Positions 49,711 through 61,004 of a DNA stretch of 64,000 nucleotides are shown here, piece after piece; within the stretch, counting starts at the first letter, position 1, and every line of letters begins with the position of its first letter. The notes under the pieces are model-generated. The model was not told the DNA's origin and did no database searches. It was given only the letters and a program-made list of their open reading frames with translations. Location: NCBI RefSeq assembly GCF_036408795.1, contig NZ_JAZGJP010000002.1, positions 124,001 through 188,000 of the forward strand, given 5' to 3'. The position numbers were made by a program, and so were the translations under genes. This DNA is from Olsenella_L kribbiana (lineage in GTDB: Bacteria; Actinomycetota; Coriobacteriia; Coriobacteriales; Atopobiaceae).

Positions 49711-49844
49711 TTGATGCTCCTTGAGGTATATCCGCTCTCCCTCAGCGGAGAGTCGGGTTACGCTGACAGAACGGCTACAGTATACAGGCAGGACCCCGGA
49801 TATCCGGGTGCATTCTGAAAATGGTCTCAATAAGGAGAGGTCCC

Positions 49845-50684
49845 ATGCAGGTACAAGATCCCCTCGCTGTCCTGACAGTCGACGTCGGCAATACAGAGAC
49901 CTCCTTCGGCCTGTTTGCAGCGGGTGTAACAGCAGATGCGGAGCCGCTCTCGTCCTTCACGCTCACGACGGCAGCCCATCTCACGGCAGATGAAGTCAGG
50001 CTCAGCGCGCGGGAAGCCTTGAAGCTCATGGCAGAGGATGCAGGCATCGAGGTGCCTCACAGCTTCGGCACGGTTCTTTCCTGTGTCGTTCCCTGCCTTG
50101 CAGAAGCCTGGCGCGAAGGTCTGGGCGCTTCTTCGGGTCTGCGTCCCCTCGTCGTGGGGCCGGGCATCAGAAGCGGCATGCGCCTTGCCTACAAAGATCC
50201 GGCAGAGATTGGTCCCGATCGCCTGGCAGATGCCGTCGCTGTGCGCACGCGCTACGGAGCGCCATCTGTCGCCGTGGACTTCGGCACGACTCTGAACATC
50301 GAGGCGGTCGGAAAAGATGGCGCCTTCTTGGGTGGCATCATAGCGCCGGGGCTTTCGCTTGGGGCAAAGGCCCTGCGCGAGTCAGCTGCACGCCTGCCTG
50401 AGATCGAGCTCTCGGTACCGGCACATGCCATCGGCACGACGACCGCAGATGCGATGCGCTCAGGCCTCGTCCTGGGAGAGCTTGCGAAGGTCGACGGCCT
50501 CATCGATCTTGTCTTCGAAGAGCTGGGAAGCGCGGCTCCGGTCGCTGTCACGGGAAGCCAGGCAGAAGAGCTTGCCGCACATATGCGCCACAAGGTCACG
50601 GCCGATGCGACGCTCACGCTCCGGGGCCTTCATGAGATCTATGGCGCGAACCCCAAGCTCCAGGGCAGGACTGTTTCGAGATAG
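49845..50684 (+). CDS. coaX: Type III pantothenate kinase
   Basis: The 279-residue protein is of the ASKHA fold: phosphate-1 loop DVGNTETSFGLF, GPDRLADAVAVR, phosphate-2 DFGTTLNIEAV and FLGGIIAPGLSLGAKAL. It makes 4'-phosphopantothenate, the first CoA step, and is insensitive to CoA feedback. ATG 49845 has AGGAGAGG upstream; an in-frame ATG at 49821 lacks a site. Confidence 0.93.
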   Translation: MQVQDPLAVLTVDVGNTETSFGLFAAGVTADAEPLSSFTLTTAAHLTADEVRLSAREALKLMAEDAGIEVPHSFGTVLSCVVPCLAEAWREGLGASSGLRPLVVGPGIRSGMRLAYKDPAEIGPDRLADAVAVRTRYGAPSVAVDFGTTLNIEAVGKDGAFLGGIIAPGLSLGAKALRESAARLPEIELSVPAHAIGTTTADAMRSGLVLGELAKVDGLIDLVFEELGSAAPVAVTGSQAEELAAHMRHKVTADATLTLRGLHEIYGANPKLQGRTVSR

Positions 50685-50687
50685 AAG

Positions 50688-50713
50688 AAGAGGGCGCCTG
50701 CGGGCGCCCTCTT
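50688..50713. terminator. Bidirectional terminator
   Basis: The 11-bp perfect stem AAGAGGGCGCC with a TGCG loop lies between coaX and nrdG. Confidence 0.85.
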
Positions 50714-50735
50714 GGTGTGCGTGCTGCTCTGTGCC

Positions 50736-51305
50736 CTACATCGTATGGGTCTCGAAGATGGGGTCGTCGTGCCAGATGGTCGGCGTGCCCGACTCAAGCG
50801 TCTTCGGCATATCGAGGAGGCGCTGGTTCGAGGAGCCGCGGAAGCGGAGCGAGATGTCCTTCAAGTCCTGGACAAAAGGGCCATCTACCAGGACGGAGAG
50901 GGTCTGGAGAATTCGGTCTGTGACCTCGGTGCGGGGAGACTCCGTATAGGGAGCATGCACGGGCTCTGTGCCTGCAAGCTCCTCATAGGTGAAGCCGGAG
51001 TAGAGCCAGATCGGCTTTTCCGGATAGGTCTTCTTCACACGCTCGAGGAAGTCCACAAGGCCGCGCTGGTTCTCGGGCTCCATCGGCTCGCCGCCCAAGA
51101 CCGAGAGGCCATCCACATAGAAGGGCTCCATGCTCTCGATGATGGCATCCTCGACGTCTTTCGTGAAAGGCTTTCCGGCTGTGAACTTCCAGGCAACCTC
51201 ATTGAAGCAGAACGGGCAGTGCCTCCTGCATCCTGAGACGAAAAGCGTCGTCCTGACACCGGCACCGTTCGCGATGTCGCAGTATTTGATCTCGGAGTAG
51301 TTCAT
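50736..51305 (-). CDS. nrdG: Anaerobic ribonucleotide reductase activase
   Basis: The 189-residue radical SAM enzyme has the CRRHCPFCFNEVAW cluster motif (CxxxCxxC), a SVLGGEPMEPEN SAM loop and WLYSGFTYEEL. It makes the glycyl radical on NrdD. It lies downstream of nrdD on the same strand, but a hairpin (51395-51426) separates them, so it may have lower expression. Confidence 0.93.
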   Translation of the reverse strand: MNYSEIKYCDIANGAGVRTTLFVSGCRRHCPFCFNEVAWKFTAGKPFTKDVEDAIIESMEPFYVDGLSVLGGEPMEPENQRGLVDFLERVKKTYPEKPIWLYSGFTYEELAGTEPVHAPYTESPRTEVTDRILQTLSVLVDGPFVQDLKDISLRFRGSSNQRLLDMPKTLESGTPTIWHDDPIFETHTM

Positions 51306-51394
51306 CCGACAGCCTCTCCTCTGGACTTTCTTATGGTCTCAACCTTAGCAGGCTCTGCCGACAGGAACGCGTACAGATGGCAGAGCACAAGAAG

Positions 51395-51426
51395 AGCGGG
51401 GACAGGCCTTCCGGCCCATCCCCGCT
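51395..51426 (-). terminator. Hairpin between nrdD and nrdG
   Basis: AGCGGGGA and TCCCCGCT flank an inner GGCC-rich loop; CTTCTTG follows on the minus strand. It could attenuate readthrough into nrdG. Confidence 0.65.
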
Positions 51427-51445
51427 TGCAGTATGCAGACGGCTC

Positions 51446-53668
51446 TTACAGGTGCAGGACGCGGTCCTTGATCTCCTGCGTGCGGCCCTGGTTCCAGAAC
51501 TGGGTGCCGATGTAGCCGCAGGTGCGCCTGGCGACATTGAGCTTGTTCTGGTCGCGGTTGCCGCAGTTCGGGCACTCCCAGACGAGCTTGCCGTCGTCCT
51601 CGACGATCTTGATCTCGCCGTCGTAGCCGCAGACCTGGCAGTAGTCGGACTTCGTGTTGAGCTCTGCGTACATGATGTTCTCATAGATGAACTGCATGAC
51701 ACGCACAACTGCCTCGAGGTTGTCCTGCATGTTCGGGACCTCGACGTAGGAGATGGCGCCACCGGGGGAGAGGCGCTGGAACTCGCTCTCGAACTTGAGC
51801 TTCGTGAAGGCGTCGATCTTCTCGGTCACATGGACGTGGTAGGAGTTCGTGATGTAGTTCTTGTCCGTGATGCCCGGGATGATGCCGAAGCGGCGCTGGA
51901 GGCACTTCGCGAACTTGTAGGTCGTGGACTCGAGCGGCGTGCCGTAGAGGGAGTAGTCGATGTTCTCGGCTGCTTTCCACTCGGCGCACTTGTCGTTCAT
52001 GTGCTGCATGACGGAAAGCGCGAAGGGCGTAGCCTCCTTGTCGGTGTGGCTGTGGCCGGTCATGAACTTCGTGCACTCATAGAGGCCGGCATAGCCGAGG
52101 CTGATCGTGGAGTAGCCGCCGTAGAGGAGCTTGTCGATCTTCTCGCCCTTGTCGAGGCGTGCAAGAGCTCCGTACTGCCAGAGGATCGGGGCTGCGTCGG
52201 ACGTCGTGCCGAGCAGGCGATCGTGGCGGCAGCGCAGGGCCTTGTGGCAGAGCTCGAGGCGCTCGTCGAAAATCTTCCAGAACTCGTCCATGTTGCCATT
52301 GGAGGAAAGGGCGACATCGGGCAGGTTGATCGTCACGACGCCCTGGTTGAAGCGGCCGTAGTACTTCGGCTTGCCCGGCTCGTAGTTCTTTGCCTTTGCG
52401 ACATTGTCGTAGCCGTTGCCGGAGCGGTCAGGCGTCAGGAAGGAGCGGCAGCCCATGCAGGTGTACACGTCGCCGTGGCCCTCGGTCTCGCCCTTGGAGA
52501 GCTTGTACTCGCGCATCTTCTTCTCGGAGATGTAGTCAGGCACCATGCGCTTGGCCGTGCACTTGGCAGCAAGCTTCGTGAGGTAGAAATAGGGATCGTC
52601 CGGATGGATGTTGTCCTCTTCGAGCACATAGATGAGCTTCGGGAAGGCCGGCGTGATCCAGACGCCCTTCTCGTTCTTCACGCCCTGGTAGCGCTGGCGC
52701 AGCATCTCCTCGATGCACATGGCGAGGTCGTGCTTCTCCTGCTCGCTCTGTGCCTCGTTGAGGTACATGAACACCGTGATGAACGGCGCCTGGCCGTTTG
52801 TCGTCATCAGCGTCACGACCTGGTACTGGATGGTCTGGATGCCGCGGGCGATCTCGTCGCGCAGACGCTTCTCGACCATCTCGTGGATCTTGTCCTCAGA
52901 AGGGTGCGCATCGATCGCATCGAGCTCTGCTGCGACCTGGCGGCGGATCTTCTTCCTCGAGACATCGACGAACTTTGAGAGATGGTAGAGGGAGATGGAC
53001 TGGCCGCCGTACTGGCAGGAGGCCACCTGGGCGATGATCTGCGTCGCGATGTTGCAGGCCGTCGAGAACGAATGCGGCTTCTCGATGAGGGTGCCGGAGA
53101 TGACGGTACCGTTCTGGAGCATATCGTCGAGGTTCACGAGGTCGCAGTTGTGCATGTGCTGCGCATAGTAGTCCGCGTCATGGAAGTGGATGATGCCTTC
53201 CTGGTGGGCACGCACGACATCGGGCGGAAGCAGCATGCGGCAGGCCAGGTCCTTCGAGACCTCGCCGGCCATGTAGTCGCGCTGGACGGAGACGACGGTC
53301 GGGTTCTTGTTCGAGTTCTCCTGCTTGACTTCCTCGTTGTTGCACTCGATGAGGGACAGGATCTTGTCGTCTGTCGTGTTCTTCTGGCGCTTCAGAGACT
53401 GGACATAGCGGTAGATGATGTACTTGCGGGCTACCTCGTAACGGTCCAGTGCCATGATCTCATCCTCGACCATGTCCTGGATCTCCTCGACCGAGACCGT
53501 GTGTCCTGCTGCCTCGCAGCGGTCGCGCACATTCTCGGCGGCGTAGACGATCTGGCGGTCGGTCAGACGCTCGTCTTCGGCTGCCTCGCGGTTCGCGCCC
53601 CTGATCGCGTTCTCGATCTTCGAGATATCGAAGGAAACTTCAGATCCGTTGCGCTTGATAATCTTCAT
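51446..53668 (-). CDS. nrdD: Anaerobic (class III) ribonucleoside-triphosphate reductase
   Basis: The 740-residue enzyme has an N-terminal ATP-cone (about 1-95, IIKRNGSEVSFDISKIENAI) for allosteric control, the ten-stranded barrel (HMHNCDLVNLDDML, GFASC-like QVASCQYGG), the C-terminal zinc site (CQVCG, CPNCG) and the glycyl-radical motif RRTCGYIG (Gly near 717). It reduces NTPs to dNTPs without oxygen. ATG 53668 follows GGAGAG; the upstream extension is not conserved. Two NrdR-box-like sites lie upstream. Confidence 0.95.
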   Translation of the reverse strand: MKIIKRNGSEVSFDISKIENAIRGANREAAEDERLTDRQIVYAAENVRDRCEAAGHTVSVEEIQDMVEDEIMALDRYEVARKYIIYRYVQSLKRQKNTTDDKILSLIECNNEEVKQENSNKNPTVVSVQRDYMAGEVSKDLACRMLLPPDVVRAHQEGIIHFHDADYYAQHMHNCDLVNLDDMLQNGTVISGTLIEKPHSFSTACNIATQIIAQVASCQYGGQSISLYHLSKFVDVSRKKIRRQVAAELDAIDAHPSEDKIHEMVEKRLRDEIARGIQTIQYQVVTLMTTNGQAPFITVFMYLNEAQSEQEKHDLAMCIEEMLRQRYQGVKNEKGVWITPAFPKLIYVLEEDNIHPDDPYFYLTKLAAKCTAKRMVPDYISEKKMREYKLSKGETEGHGDVYTCMGCRSFLTPDRSGNGYDNVAKAKNYEPGKPKYYGRFNQGVVTINLPDVALSSNGNMDEFWKIFDERLELCHKALRCRHDRLLGTTSDAAPILWQYGALARLDKGEKIDKLLYGGYSTISLGYAGLYECTKFMTGHSHTDKEATPFALSVMQHMNDKCAEWKAAENIDYSLYGTPLESTTYKFAKCLQRRFGIIPGITDKNYITNSYHVHVTEKIDAFTKLKFESEFQRLSPGGAISYVEVPNMQDNLEAVVRVMQFIYENIMYAELNTKSDYCQVCGYDGEIKIVEDDGKLVWECPNCGNRDQNKLNVARRTCGYIGTQFWNQGRTQEIKDRVLHL

Positions 53669-53845
53669 TTCCGCTCTCCTTGATGGTTGTCGCCAGCGCC
53701 TTGCCCGCCGGCCTTTCGCGTAGCTGTCTTCTGGGTGCAATGCGAGAGGCGTCTGCGTTGGTGCATATCAGCTGTGGCTACCACAGCCTCTTGCGCTGCA
53801 TGATGTACTATGCCACAACTCATGGTGGTCTGCAGCGCTGAAATA

Positions 53846-53893
53846 TACAAGATATTGTTGAAAGAGTGTCGAAGACCTGTCGACAACATGTAG
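53846..53893 (-). promoter_or_regulatory. Candidate pair of NrdR boxes upstream of nrdD
   Basis: On the minus strand, CAACAATATCTTGTAT (53861-53846) is close to the NrdR consensus ACACWATATNTTGTGT, and a weaker CTACATGTTGTCG lies at 53893-53881, about three helical turns away, the usual spacing. The distance to the nrdD ATG is about 180 nt. Confidence 0.45.
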
Positions 53894-53899
53894 AAAAGC

Positions 53900-54660
53900 G
53901 ACTCCGGCGCAGGTAGCAAAACTGCGCCCGGGAAAGCATTTTCGCACGGTTGGCCAAAGGATTTTTTCGGCAGACGCAAAAGCACACAAAGCGTTCGATA
54001 GCGTCGCATTTCTGCCAGAAATCTGGCGGCACCGCACAGGCCGCTGACGTGTGCGTATGCCTCTGGTGCATGGAACGGAGGCAGAACAGACCTCGAGTGC
54101 ATGGATGAAGGGGCTGTGATGCCAGAAAGAGTGCGAGACAGCTTCAGGACGCGGCCGTTCCGCACCGCGCGGGGAATGAAGCCGGCACGGTCTGGAACGG
54201 CAAACTGTGCGGGTGTGCAGGGACAATGCTTTGTCGTTCTCCTGGAGCAGGTACACGAAGGCTCCGATGGTTCCCCATGGACCATTTCTTTGCAATGAGA
54301 GGGCTGCATACGATTGGTCGGGAAGCCAGTTTCAGCACGCTATGAGCAATGGCCTTTGCAGGGATGCATGGGTGGGGGTTCCATCGTTGAACAAGGGTAG
54401 TCTTTATATCGTAGCCAAGCTGCATCTGTATCATGGGCATCCCTGATTATGCGTTATGCTCGGACATCGAAGAAACCGGCAGGAGAGTTCAGCATGGTGA
54501 ATTCGGTATGGTTCCAATTCATGGTGAGATCCAAGCCATGAGAATCGAGACCGATGGAGGTATGCAGGAGCGTTCTTCTGTGGCATAGGTATTTTGGTGG
54601 TTGGTTTCCGCTGCCTCCAAGTGCCGGGGCCTATCCCCGGCTTCTTCTGTCTCCAGGGGC
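53900..54660. other. Long region without supported genes
   Basis: Possible frames on both strands lack ribosome sites and protein-like composition. The only structure seen is a GCCGGGG/CCCCGGC hairpin at 54621-54639 just upstream of the DUF3800 remnant. Confidence 0.45.
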
Positions 54661-54666
54661 TGTTTC

Positions 54667-55344
54667 ATGGCAAGAGGGCAGAGCATCTTTGCGGACGAAA
54701 GCGGGGATATGGGAGGAGTATCTCGCACTGCCTGCTGACGCCTGTCTTCCATGACCAGGCGAATGATATTCGCGAGCAGGTCATGCGCTACGAGCAGGCG
54801 CTTTCTAGGGCAGGTCTTCCCAACATTCCCTTCCGCTCAGAGCCGCTGCTGAATGGTCATGGCACCTATGAGGGCCTGGAGCCATCGCAAAGGAAACAAC
54901 TACTGTGGTCTTTCAACGTGCTGGTCCAGCGCCTGCCGATTAGCTACGCTACCTTTTTTCTATCGTCGCAGCGAGTACCCGAATCCAGAGGGCCTCTCGA
55001 GGCGCATGGAGCGCGACATCGAAACTTTCATGTCGGACAGCCTGGATTTCTTTCAGACCTTCGACGATATGAAGGTCTGCTACGACGGTGGACAGAGCAT
55101 CGTGGAGCGTGCTCTGTACGGAGCAGCGGGAGGCATTTTGTCCCGCAATGTCGTCGTGCGTCGAAAGACTGCCATGAGCGTCTATCGGCTGGAGCAGGTA
55201 GCTGACTACCTGTGCACCATTGAGCTTGCTGCCGTTAAATATGCTGTCCACGAGGAGTGTGAGACGTACAGCAAGTTCTTTGGCGGCGTGGGTGCCTTCA
55301 AGCGCAACTGGCTGAAGCAAGCCCGCCGTAAGCGCATGAACTAG
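54667..55344 (+). pseudogene. Frameshifted DUF3800 gene
   Basis: Three frames form one DUF3800 protein: ATG 54667 with SIFADESGDMGG (the conserved DESG motif) ending at a TGA after ~22 codons; then LLTPVFHDQANDIREQVMRYE to LPISYATFF; then YRRSEYPNPEGLSRRM to the stop at 55344. The second shift lies in a run of six Ts near 54953 where five would restore ATFFYRRS. DUF3800 proteins are RNase H-like and frequent near mobile and defence genes. A sequencing error in the T run is possible, but two lesions favour decay. Confidence 0.7.
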
Positions 55345-55764
55345 CAGCCTGAGCGACAGCCTCCAGAGCGGCTGGCGTATCCATCGATAGGCTCTGGAAA
55401 ATCAGGCGTGCCTGCATGCAGTGATGTCCCTGCGCTATGCCACCCAGACAGATATGGTCCGTATGCAAGCAGGCGGGGAAGGCCACAACGAAGGCATTCG
55501 ACGAATGTGAAGGCGCTGTGGCGCCCCGCATCTTCCACGACCGCTCCCGGATTCAGGAAGCGCACAGGGCAGGGCTAGCTTTCAGGCATGATGGCGGCTG
55601 CATCTATATTTAGAAGAAGCGGTCAGAGAGGTAGCTGAAAGCTTGCTTGGGTGCTTTGTTTCCGTTTCGCTACGTAACAGATTCAGAGCCTGTCCAAGCT
55701 GTTTCGAGTGTGTCATCCTGCTACCAACGCACCGGGAGGTGCCAAGTCCAAGGGAGTATCCAGA
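55345..55764. other. Intergenic region upstream of the ilv/leu leader
   Basis: No gene is supported. The operon promoter should lie here, but I could not identify a convincing -35/-10 pair. Confidence 0.4.
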
Positions 55765-55857
55765 GTGTCTCAGATTAAGACATACATTGGTTCTGAAGCT
55801 GCGCAGAGCGTAGCCATCAGCTCCATTGCGGTACTCCTACTAGCGAGCGCGCGCTAG
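55765..55857 (+). CDS. Candidate branched-chain amino acid leader peptide
   Basis: A GTG-started 30-codon frame (GGGAG 9 nt upstream) ends ...VAISSIAVLLLASAR. The Ile-Ala-Val-Leu-Leu-Leu run uses GTA, CTC, CTA, CTA, codons that look rare in this window. This mirrors leader peptides of leu and ilv operons, where ribosome stalling at scarce Leu/Val/Ile-tRNA prevents termination. It lies 168 nt before leuA. The start codon is less certain than the regulatory codon run. Confidence 0.6.
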   Translation: MSQIKTYIGSEAAQSVAISSIAVLLLASAR

Positions 55858-55986
55858 GCGTATAGACATATACAGCCAGCGCGTTAGATCCTGTCTTCCT
55901 AGAAAGCTAGGCATCGGCGCTCGCACACACCACCCTTACATAGAACTCTCTGCGACGCCTGCCAGGTTTCCTGGGCCAGGCGTTTT
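55849..55986 (+). promoter_or_regulatory. Candidate transcription attenuator of the leuA-ilv operon
   Basis: A pause-type hairpin starts at the leader stop (CGCGCT...AGCGCG with an inner GTATA/TATAC). The terminator is ACGCCTG/CAGGCGT with inner CCAGG/CCTGG (55955-55983) followed by four Ts. AGGCGT at the leader stop (55856-55861) can pair with ACGCCT of the terminator, a possible antiterminator. A ribosome reaching the stop would cover AGGCGT, while one stalled on the Leu codons would leave it free. The pairing model is inferred. Confidence 0.6.
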
Positions 55987-56025
55987 GTGTATCAATGTGC
56001 ATCCGCACACGAGAGGAGCCATCCT

Positions 56026-57561
56026 ATGACCCGCAAGATTGCAATCTTCGACACCACCCTCCGCGACGGCGAGCAGTCCCCCGGCGCATCCATGAACACG
56101 GAAGAGAAGCTTGTGATTGCCCAGGAGCTCATCCGCATGCATGTCGATGTCATCGAGGCCGGCTTCCCGATTTCGAGTCCGGGCGACTTCAAGTCCGTAC
56201 AGGAGATCGGCCGCCTCGCAGGCGATGACTGCGTCGTATGCGGCCTCACGCGCGCTGTCAACAAGGATATCGACCGTGCCGCAGAGGCCCTGAAGACCGC
56301 CAAGCGCCCCCGCATCCACACCGGCCTCGGCGTCTCGCCGCAGCACCTCGCAGAGAAGCTCCGCATCACGGAGGACGAGTGCATCGAGCGTGCCATCCAC
56401 TGCGTCAAGTATGCAAAGCAGTATGTGGACGACGTCGAGTTCTATGCAGAGGATGCTGGCCGTGCCGACCAGGACTTCCTGATCCGTGTCATCCAGGCAG
56501 CAGTCGATGCCGGCGCCACGGTCGTGAACATTCCGGATACGACGGGCTACAACATGCCGGATGACTTCGGTGCCCGCATCAAGAGCCTCTCCGACAATGT
56601 CCGCGGCATCGAGAACGTCACGATCTCCGTGCACACGCACAACGACCTGGGCATGGCAACAGCGCTGGCGCTCGCTGGCGTCAAGAACGGCGCCACGCAG
56701 GTCGAGTGCACGATCAATGGCCTCGGCGAGCGTGCCGGCAACACCGCCCTCGAAGAGGTTGTCATGGCGCTCAAGATGCACGGCGACGAGCTCGATGGCC
56801 ACACGGACATCGTGACGCAGGAGCTCACGCGTGCAAGTCATCTGGTGTCCCGCATCACAGGCATGAATGTCCAGGCAAACAAGGCCATCGTCGGCGCCAA
56901 TGCCTTTGCGCACTCCTCCGGCATCCACCAGGACGGCGTGCTCAAGGCCCGCGATACCTACGAGATCATCAACCCCGAGGATGTGGGTGCCGCAGGATCG
57001 GAGATCATCCTCTCTGCGAGGAGCGGGCACGCAGCGCTGAAGCATCGTCTCGCCGAGCTCGGCTACACATTTGCGCCTGAGGAGTTCGATGACATCTACC
57101 AGCGCTTCCTCGAGATCGCAGACCAGAAGAAGGAAGTCTACGACGAGGACCTCGAGTCCATGGTCCAGGAGCGCGACCGCGACATCAAGGCTGTCTACAC
57201 GCTCGATGCACTGCAGGTGAGCTGCGGCGACCCGCTGGTGCCTACCGCCACGGCCACGATCATGGACGAAGCAGGGGAGAAGCACGTCGTCTGCGCCACG
57301 GGCACAGGCCCGGTCGATGCCGCCTACAAGGCAATCGACATGGTCGTCTCGATGCACGGCGACCTCCAGGAGTTCGTCGTCAAGGCCGTCACGCGCGGCA
57401 TCGATGCTATCGGCGAGGTCACGGTCCGCATCCAGTCCGAGTCCGGCAAGATCTACACGGGCCGTGGCGCCGACAACGATATCGTCGTGTCCTCGGCAAA
57501 GGCCTATGTCAATGCGATCAACCGCATGATCCAGACGGCACGCGCCAACGAAGGCAAGTAG
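56026..57561 (+). CDS. leuA: 2-isopropylmalate synthase
   Basis: The 511-residue protein joins acetyl-CoA and 2-oxoisovalerate, the first leucine-specific step. It has DTTLRDGEQSPGASM, the HTHNDLGMATA metal site, NGLGERAGNTALEEV and GANAFAHSSGIHQDG, and a C-terminal allosteric domain (about 390-505). GAGGAG lies 7 nt before the ATG at 56026. It is the first structural gene after the attenuator. Confidence 0.95.
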   Translation: MTRKIAIFDTTLRDGEQSPGASMNTEEKLVIAQELIRMHVDVIEAGFPISSPGDFKSVQEIGRLAGDDCVVCGLTRAVNKDIDRAAEALKTAKRPRIHTGLGVSPQHLAEKLRITEDECIERAIHCVKYAKQYVDDVEFYAEDAGRADQDFLIRVIQAAVDAGATVVNIPDTTGYNMPDDFGARIKSLSDNVRGIENVTISVHTHNDLGMATALALAGVKNGATQVECTINGLGERAGNTALEEVVMALKMHGDELDGHTDIVTQELTRASHLVSRITGMNVQANKAIVGANAFAHSSGIHQDGVLKARDTYEIINPEDVGAAGSEIILSARSGHAALKHRLAELGYTFAPEEFDDIYQRFLEIADQKKEVYDEDLESMVQERDRDIKAVYTLDALQVSCGDPLVPTATATIMDEAGEKHVVCATGTGPVDAAYKAIDMVVSMHGDLQEFVVKAVTRGIDAIGEVTVRIQSESGKIYTGRGADNDIVVSSAKAYVNAINRMIQTARANEGK

Positions 57562-57599
57562 TTCATATCAGCAAGACAAGCGGGAAGGAGGGCGAGAAC

Positions 57600-59297
<1,698 letters not shown>

Positions 59298-59301
59298 CAT
59301 C

Positions 59302-59808
59302 ATGAAGACCTACAGCATTGCCATCATGGTGCGCAACGAGTACGGCGTGCTCAACCGTGTCACGAGCATGTTCCGCCGCCGCCAGTTCAACATCACCTGC
59401 CTCACGGTCTCCGAGACCGAGACAGAAGATCTTTCCCGCATCACCGTGCAGTTCGAGGGCGAGGACAGGGCCAAGCGCCAGCTTGTCGCCCAGCTCGCGA
59501 AGCTCCCCGATGTCGTCTCCTTCAAGGAGTTCGACCCGGAGGATTCCATCAGCTGCGAGCTTCTGCTTCTGAAGGTCGCAAACGACAATGCGACCCGCCA
59601 GCAGGTGCTCGATGCCGGCGAGGCATTCCGTGCCAAGATCGTCGACTACACCCGCGATTCCATCGTGTTCCGCATTGCCGGGGGCACCCGGCGCATAGAC
59701 AACTTCATCGACCTCATGCGTGATTTCGAGATCCTGGAGGTGTGCCGCACAGGCGTCATATCGCTCGAGCGGGGCTCCTCCGTGATGCGGGAGAACGCGA
59801 ATCTATAG
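59302..59808 (+). CDS. ilvN: Acetolactate synthase small (regulatory) subunit
   Basis: The 168-residue protein has an N-terminal ACT domain (EYGVLNRVTSMFRRRQFNI) that binds valine and a C-terminal ALS_ss domain (RIDNFIDLMRDFEILEVCRTG). It activates IlvB and gives feedback control. It starts 4 nt after ilvB. Confidence 0.94.
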   Translation: MKTYSIAIMVRNEYGVLNRVTSMFRRRQFNITCLTVSETETEDLSRITVQFEGEDRAKRQLVAQLAKLPDVVSFKEFDPEDSISCELLLLKVANDNATRQQVLDAGEAFRAKIVDYTRDSIVFRIAGGTRRIDNFIDLMRDFEILEVCRTGVISLERGSSVMRENANL

Positions 59809-59963
59809 GAACTCTCGAGACCTGAAAGCCGGTGGAAAACGAACGAACATGCATCGGTTGCCGCGTGCTAACAGGTAGTTAACGGATAGCCCAGCCAGCC
59901 TCCCGGATGAAGGCAGGCAGCTATATTGAACGGACCCAAACCAGGATTGAAAGGGGATTGGAC

Positions 59964-60983
59964 ATGGCGTTCAAGATGTACCACGAGCAGGACTGCGACA
60001 TGAGCAAGCTGGATGGCAAGAAGGTCGCCATCATCGGCTACGGCTCCCAGGGCCACGCACACGCACTGAACCTCAAGGATTCCGGCGTGGACGTGAAGGT
60101 GGGCCTCTATGAGGGCTCCAAGTCCAAGGCCAGGGCGGAGAAGCAGGGCCTGGAGGTCCTGACCACTGCCGAGGCAGCCAAGTGGGCTGACATCATCATG
60201 ATCCTCATCAACGATGAGTATCAGGCATCCATGTACAAGAAGGACATCGAGCCGAACCTGGCGCCGGGCAAGACGATCGCCTTCGCCCATGGCTTCAACA
60301 TCCACTACGGCTGCATCGAGGTGCGTCCTGACTGCAACGTCATCATGGTCGCCCCGAAGGCTCCGGGCCACACCGTGCGTTCCACCTACCTCGAGGGCAA
60401 GGGCACGCCCTGCCTCGTCTGCGCACACCAGGATGCCACCGGCGACGCCTTCGATATCGCCCTTGCCTACGGCGCAGCCATCGGCGGAGCCCGTGCAGCA
60501 CTGCTCGAGACCGACTTCAGGACCGAGACCGAGACCGACCTCTTCGGCGAGCAGAACGTCCTCTGCGGCGGCGTGACCGACCTCATGGAGGCAGGCTTCA
60601 ACACGCTCGTCGAGGCTGGCTACGATCCGCGCAATGCCTACTTCGAGTGCATCCACGAGATGAAGCTCATCGTCGACCTGATCTACGAGAGCGGCTTCTC
60701 TGGCATGCGTTCCTCGATCTCCAACACCGCTGAGTACGGCGACTACACCGCCGGCCCGCACGTGATCACCGAGGCCGCCAAGGAGGGCATGCGCTACAAC
60801 CTGAAGCGCATCCAGAACGGCGAGTTCGCCAAGGAGTTCCTGCTCGACATGTCCGATGAGTCCCACCAGGTCCACTTCAAGGCCATGCGCCGCCAGCAGG
60901 CCGAGACCCTGATGGAGAAGACGGGCAAGGAGATCCGTGCTCTCTACGCCTGGAACGACGAGGACAAGCTCCTCAACAACTAG
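59964..60983 (+). CDS. ilvC: Ketol-acid reductoisomerase
   Basis: The 339-residue class I enzyme has the dinucleotide motif GYGSQGHAHALNLKDSG, metal residues in the LFGEQNVLCGG helix and the ISNTAEYGDYTAG segment. It converts acetolactate to dihydroxy-isovalerate. The GLYEGSKSKARAEKQG loop after beta-2 (EGSKS) is the cofactor-choice region. ATG 59964 follows AAAGGGG; upstream frames are spacer. A 155-nt gap after ilvN may contain an extra promoter. Confidence 0.95.
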   Translation: MAFKMYHEQDCDMSKLDGKKVAIIGYGSQGHAHALNLKDSGVDVKVGLYEGSKSKARAEKQGLEVLTTAEAAKWADIIMILINDEYQASMYKKDIEPNLAPGKTIAFAHGFNIHYGCIEVRPDCNVIMVAPKAPGHTVRSTYLEGKGTPCLVCAHQDATGDAFDIALAYGAAIGGARAALLETDFRTETETDLFGEQNVLCGGVTDLMEAGFNTLVEAGYDPRNAYFECIHEMKLIVDLIYESGFSGMRSSISNTAEYGDYTAGPHVITEAAKEGMRYNLKRIQNGEFAKEFLLDMSDESHQVHFKAMRRQQAETLMEKTGKEIRALYAWNDEDKLLNN

Positions 60984-61004
60984 TTCCGGCACCTGATTTC
61001 GGCT

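Noticed and set aside
54101..54298. Possible small gene in the gap upstream of the DUF3800 remnant
   Set aside because: No ribosome site, protein-like composition or terminator; equal-length frames occur on both strands.
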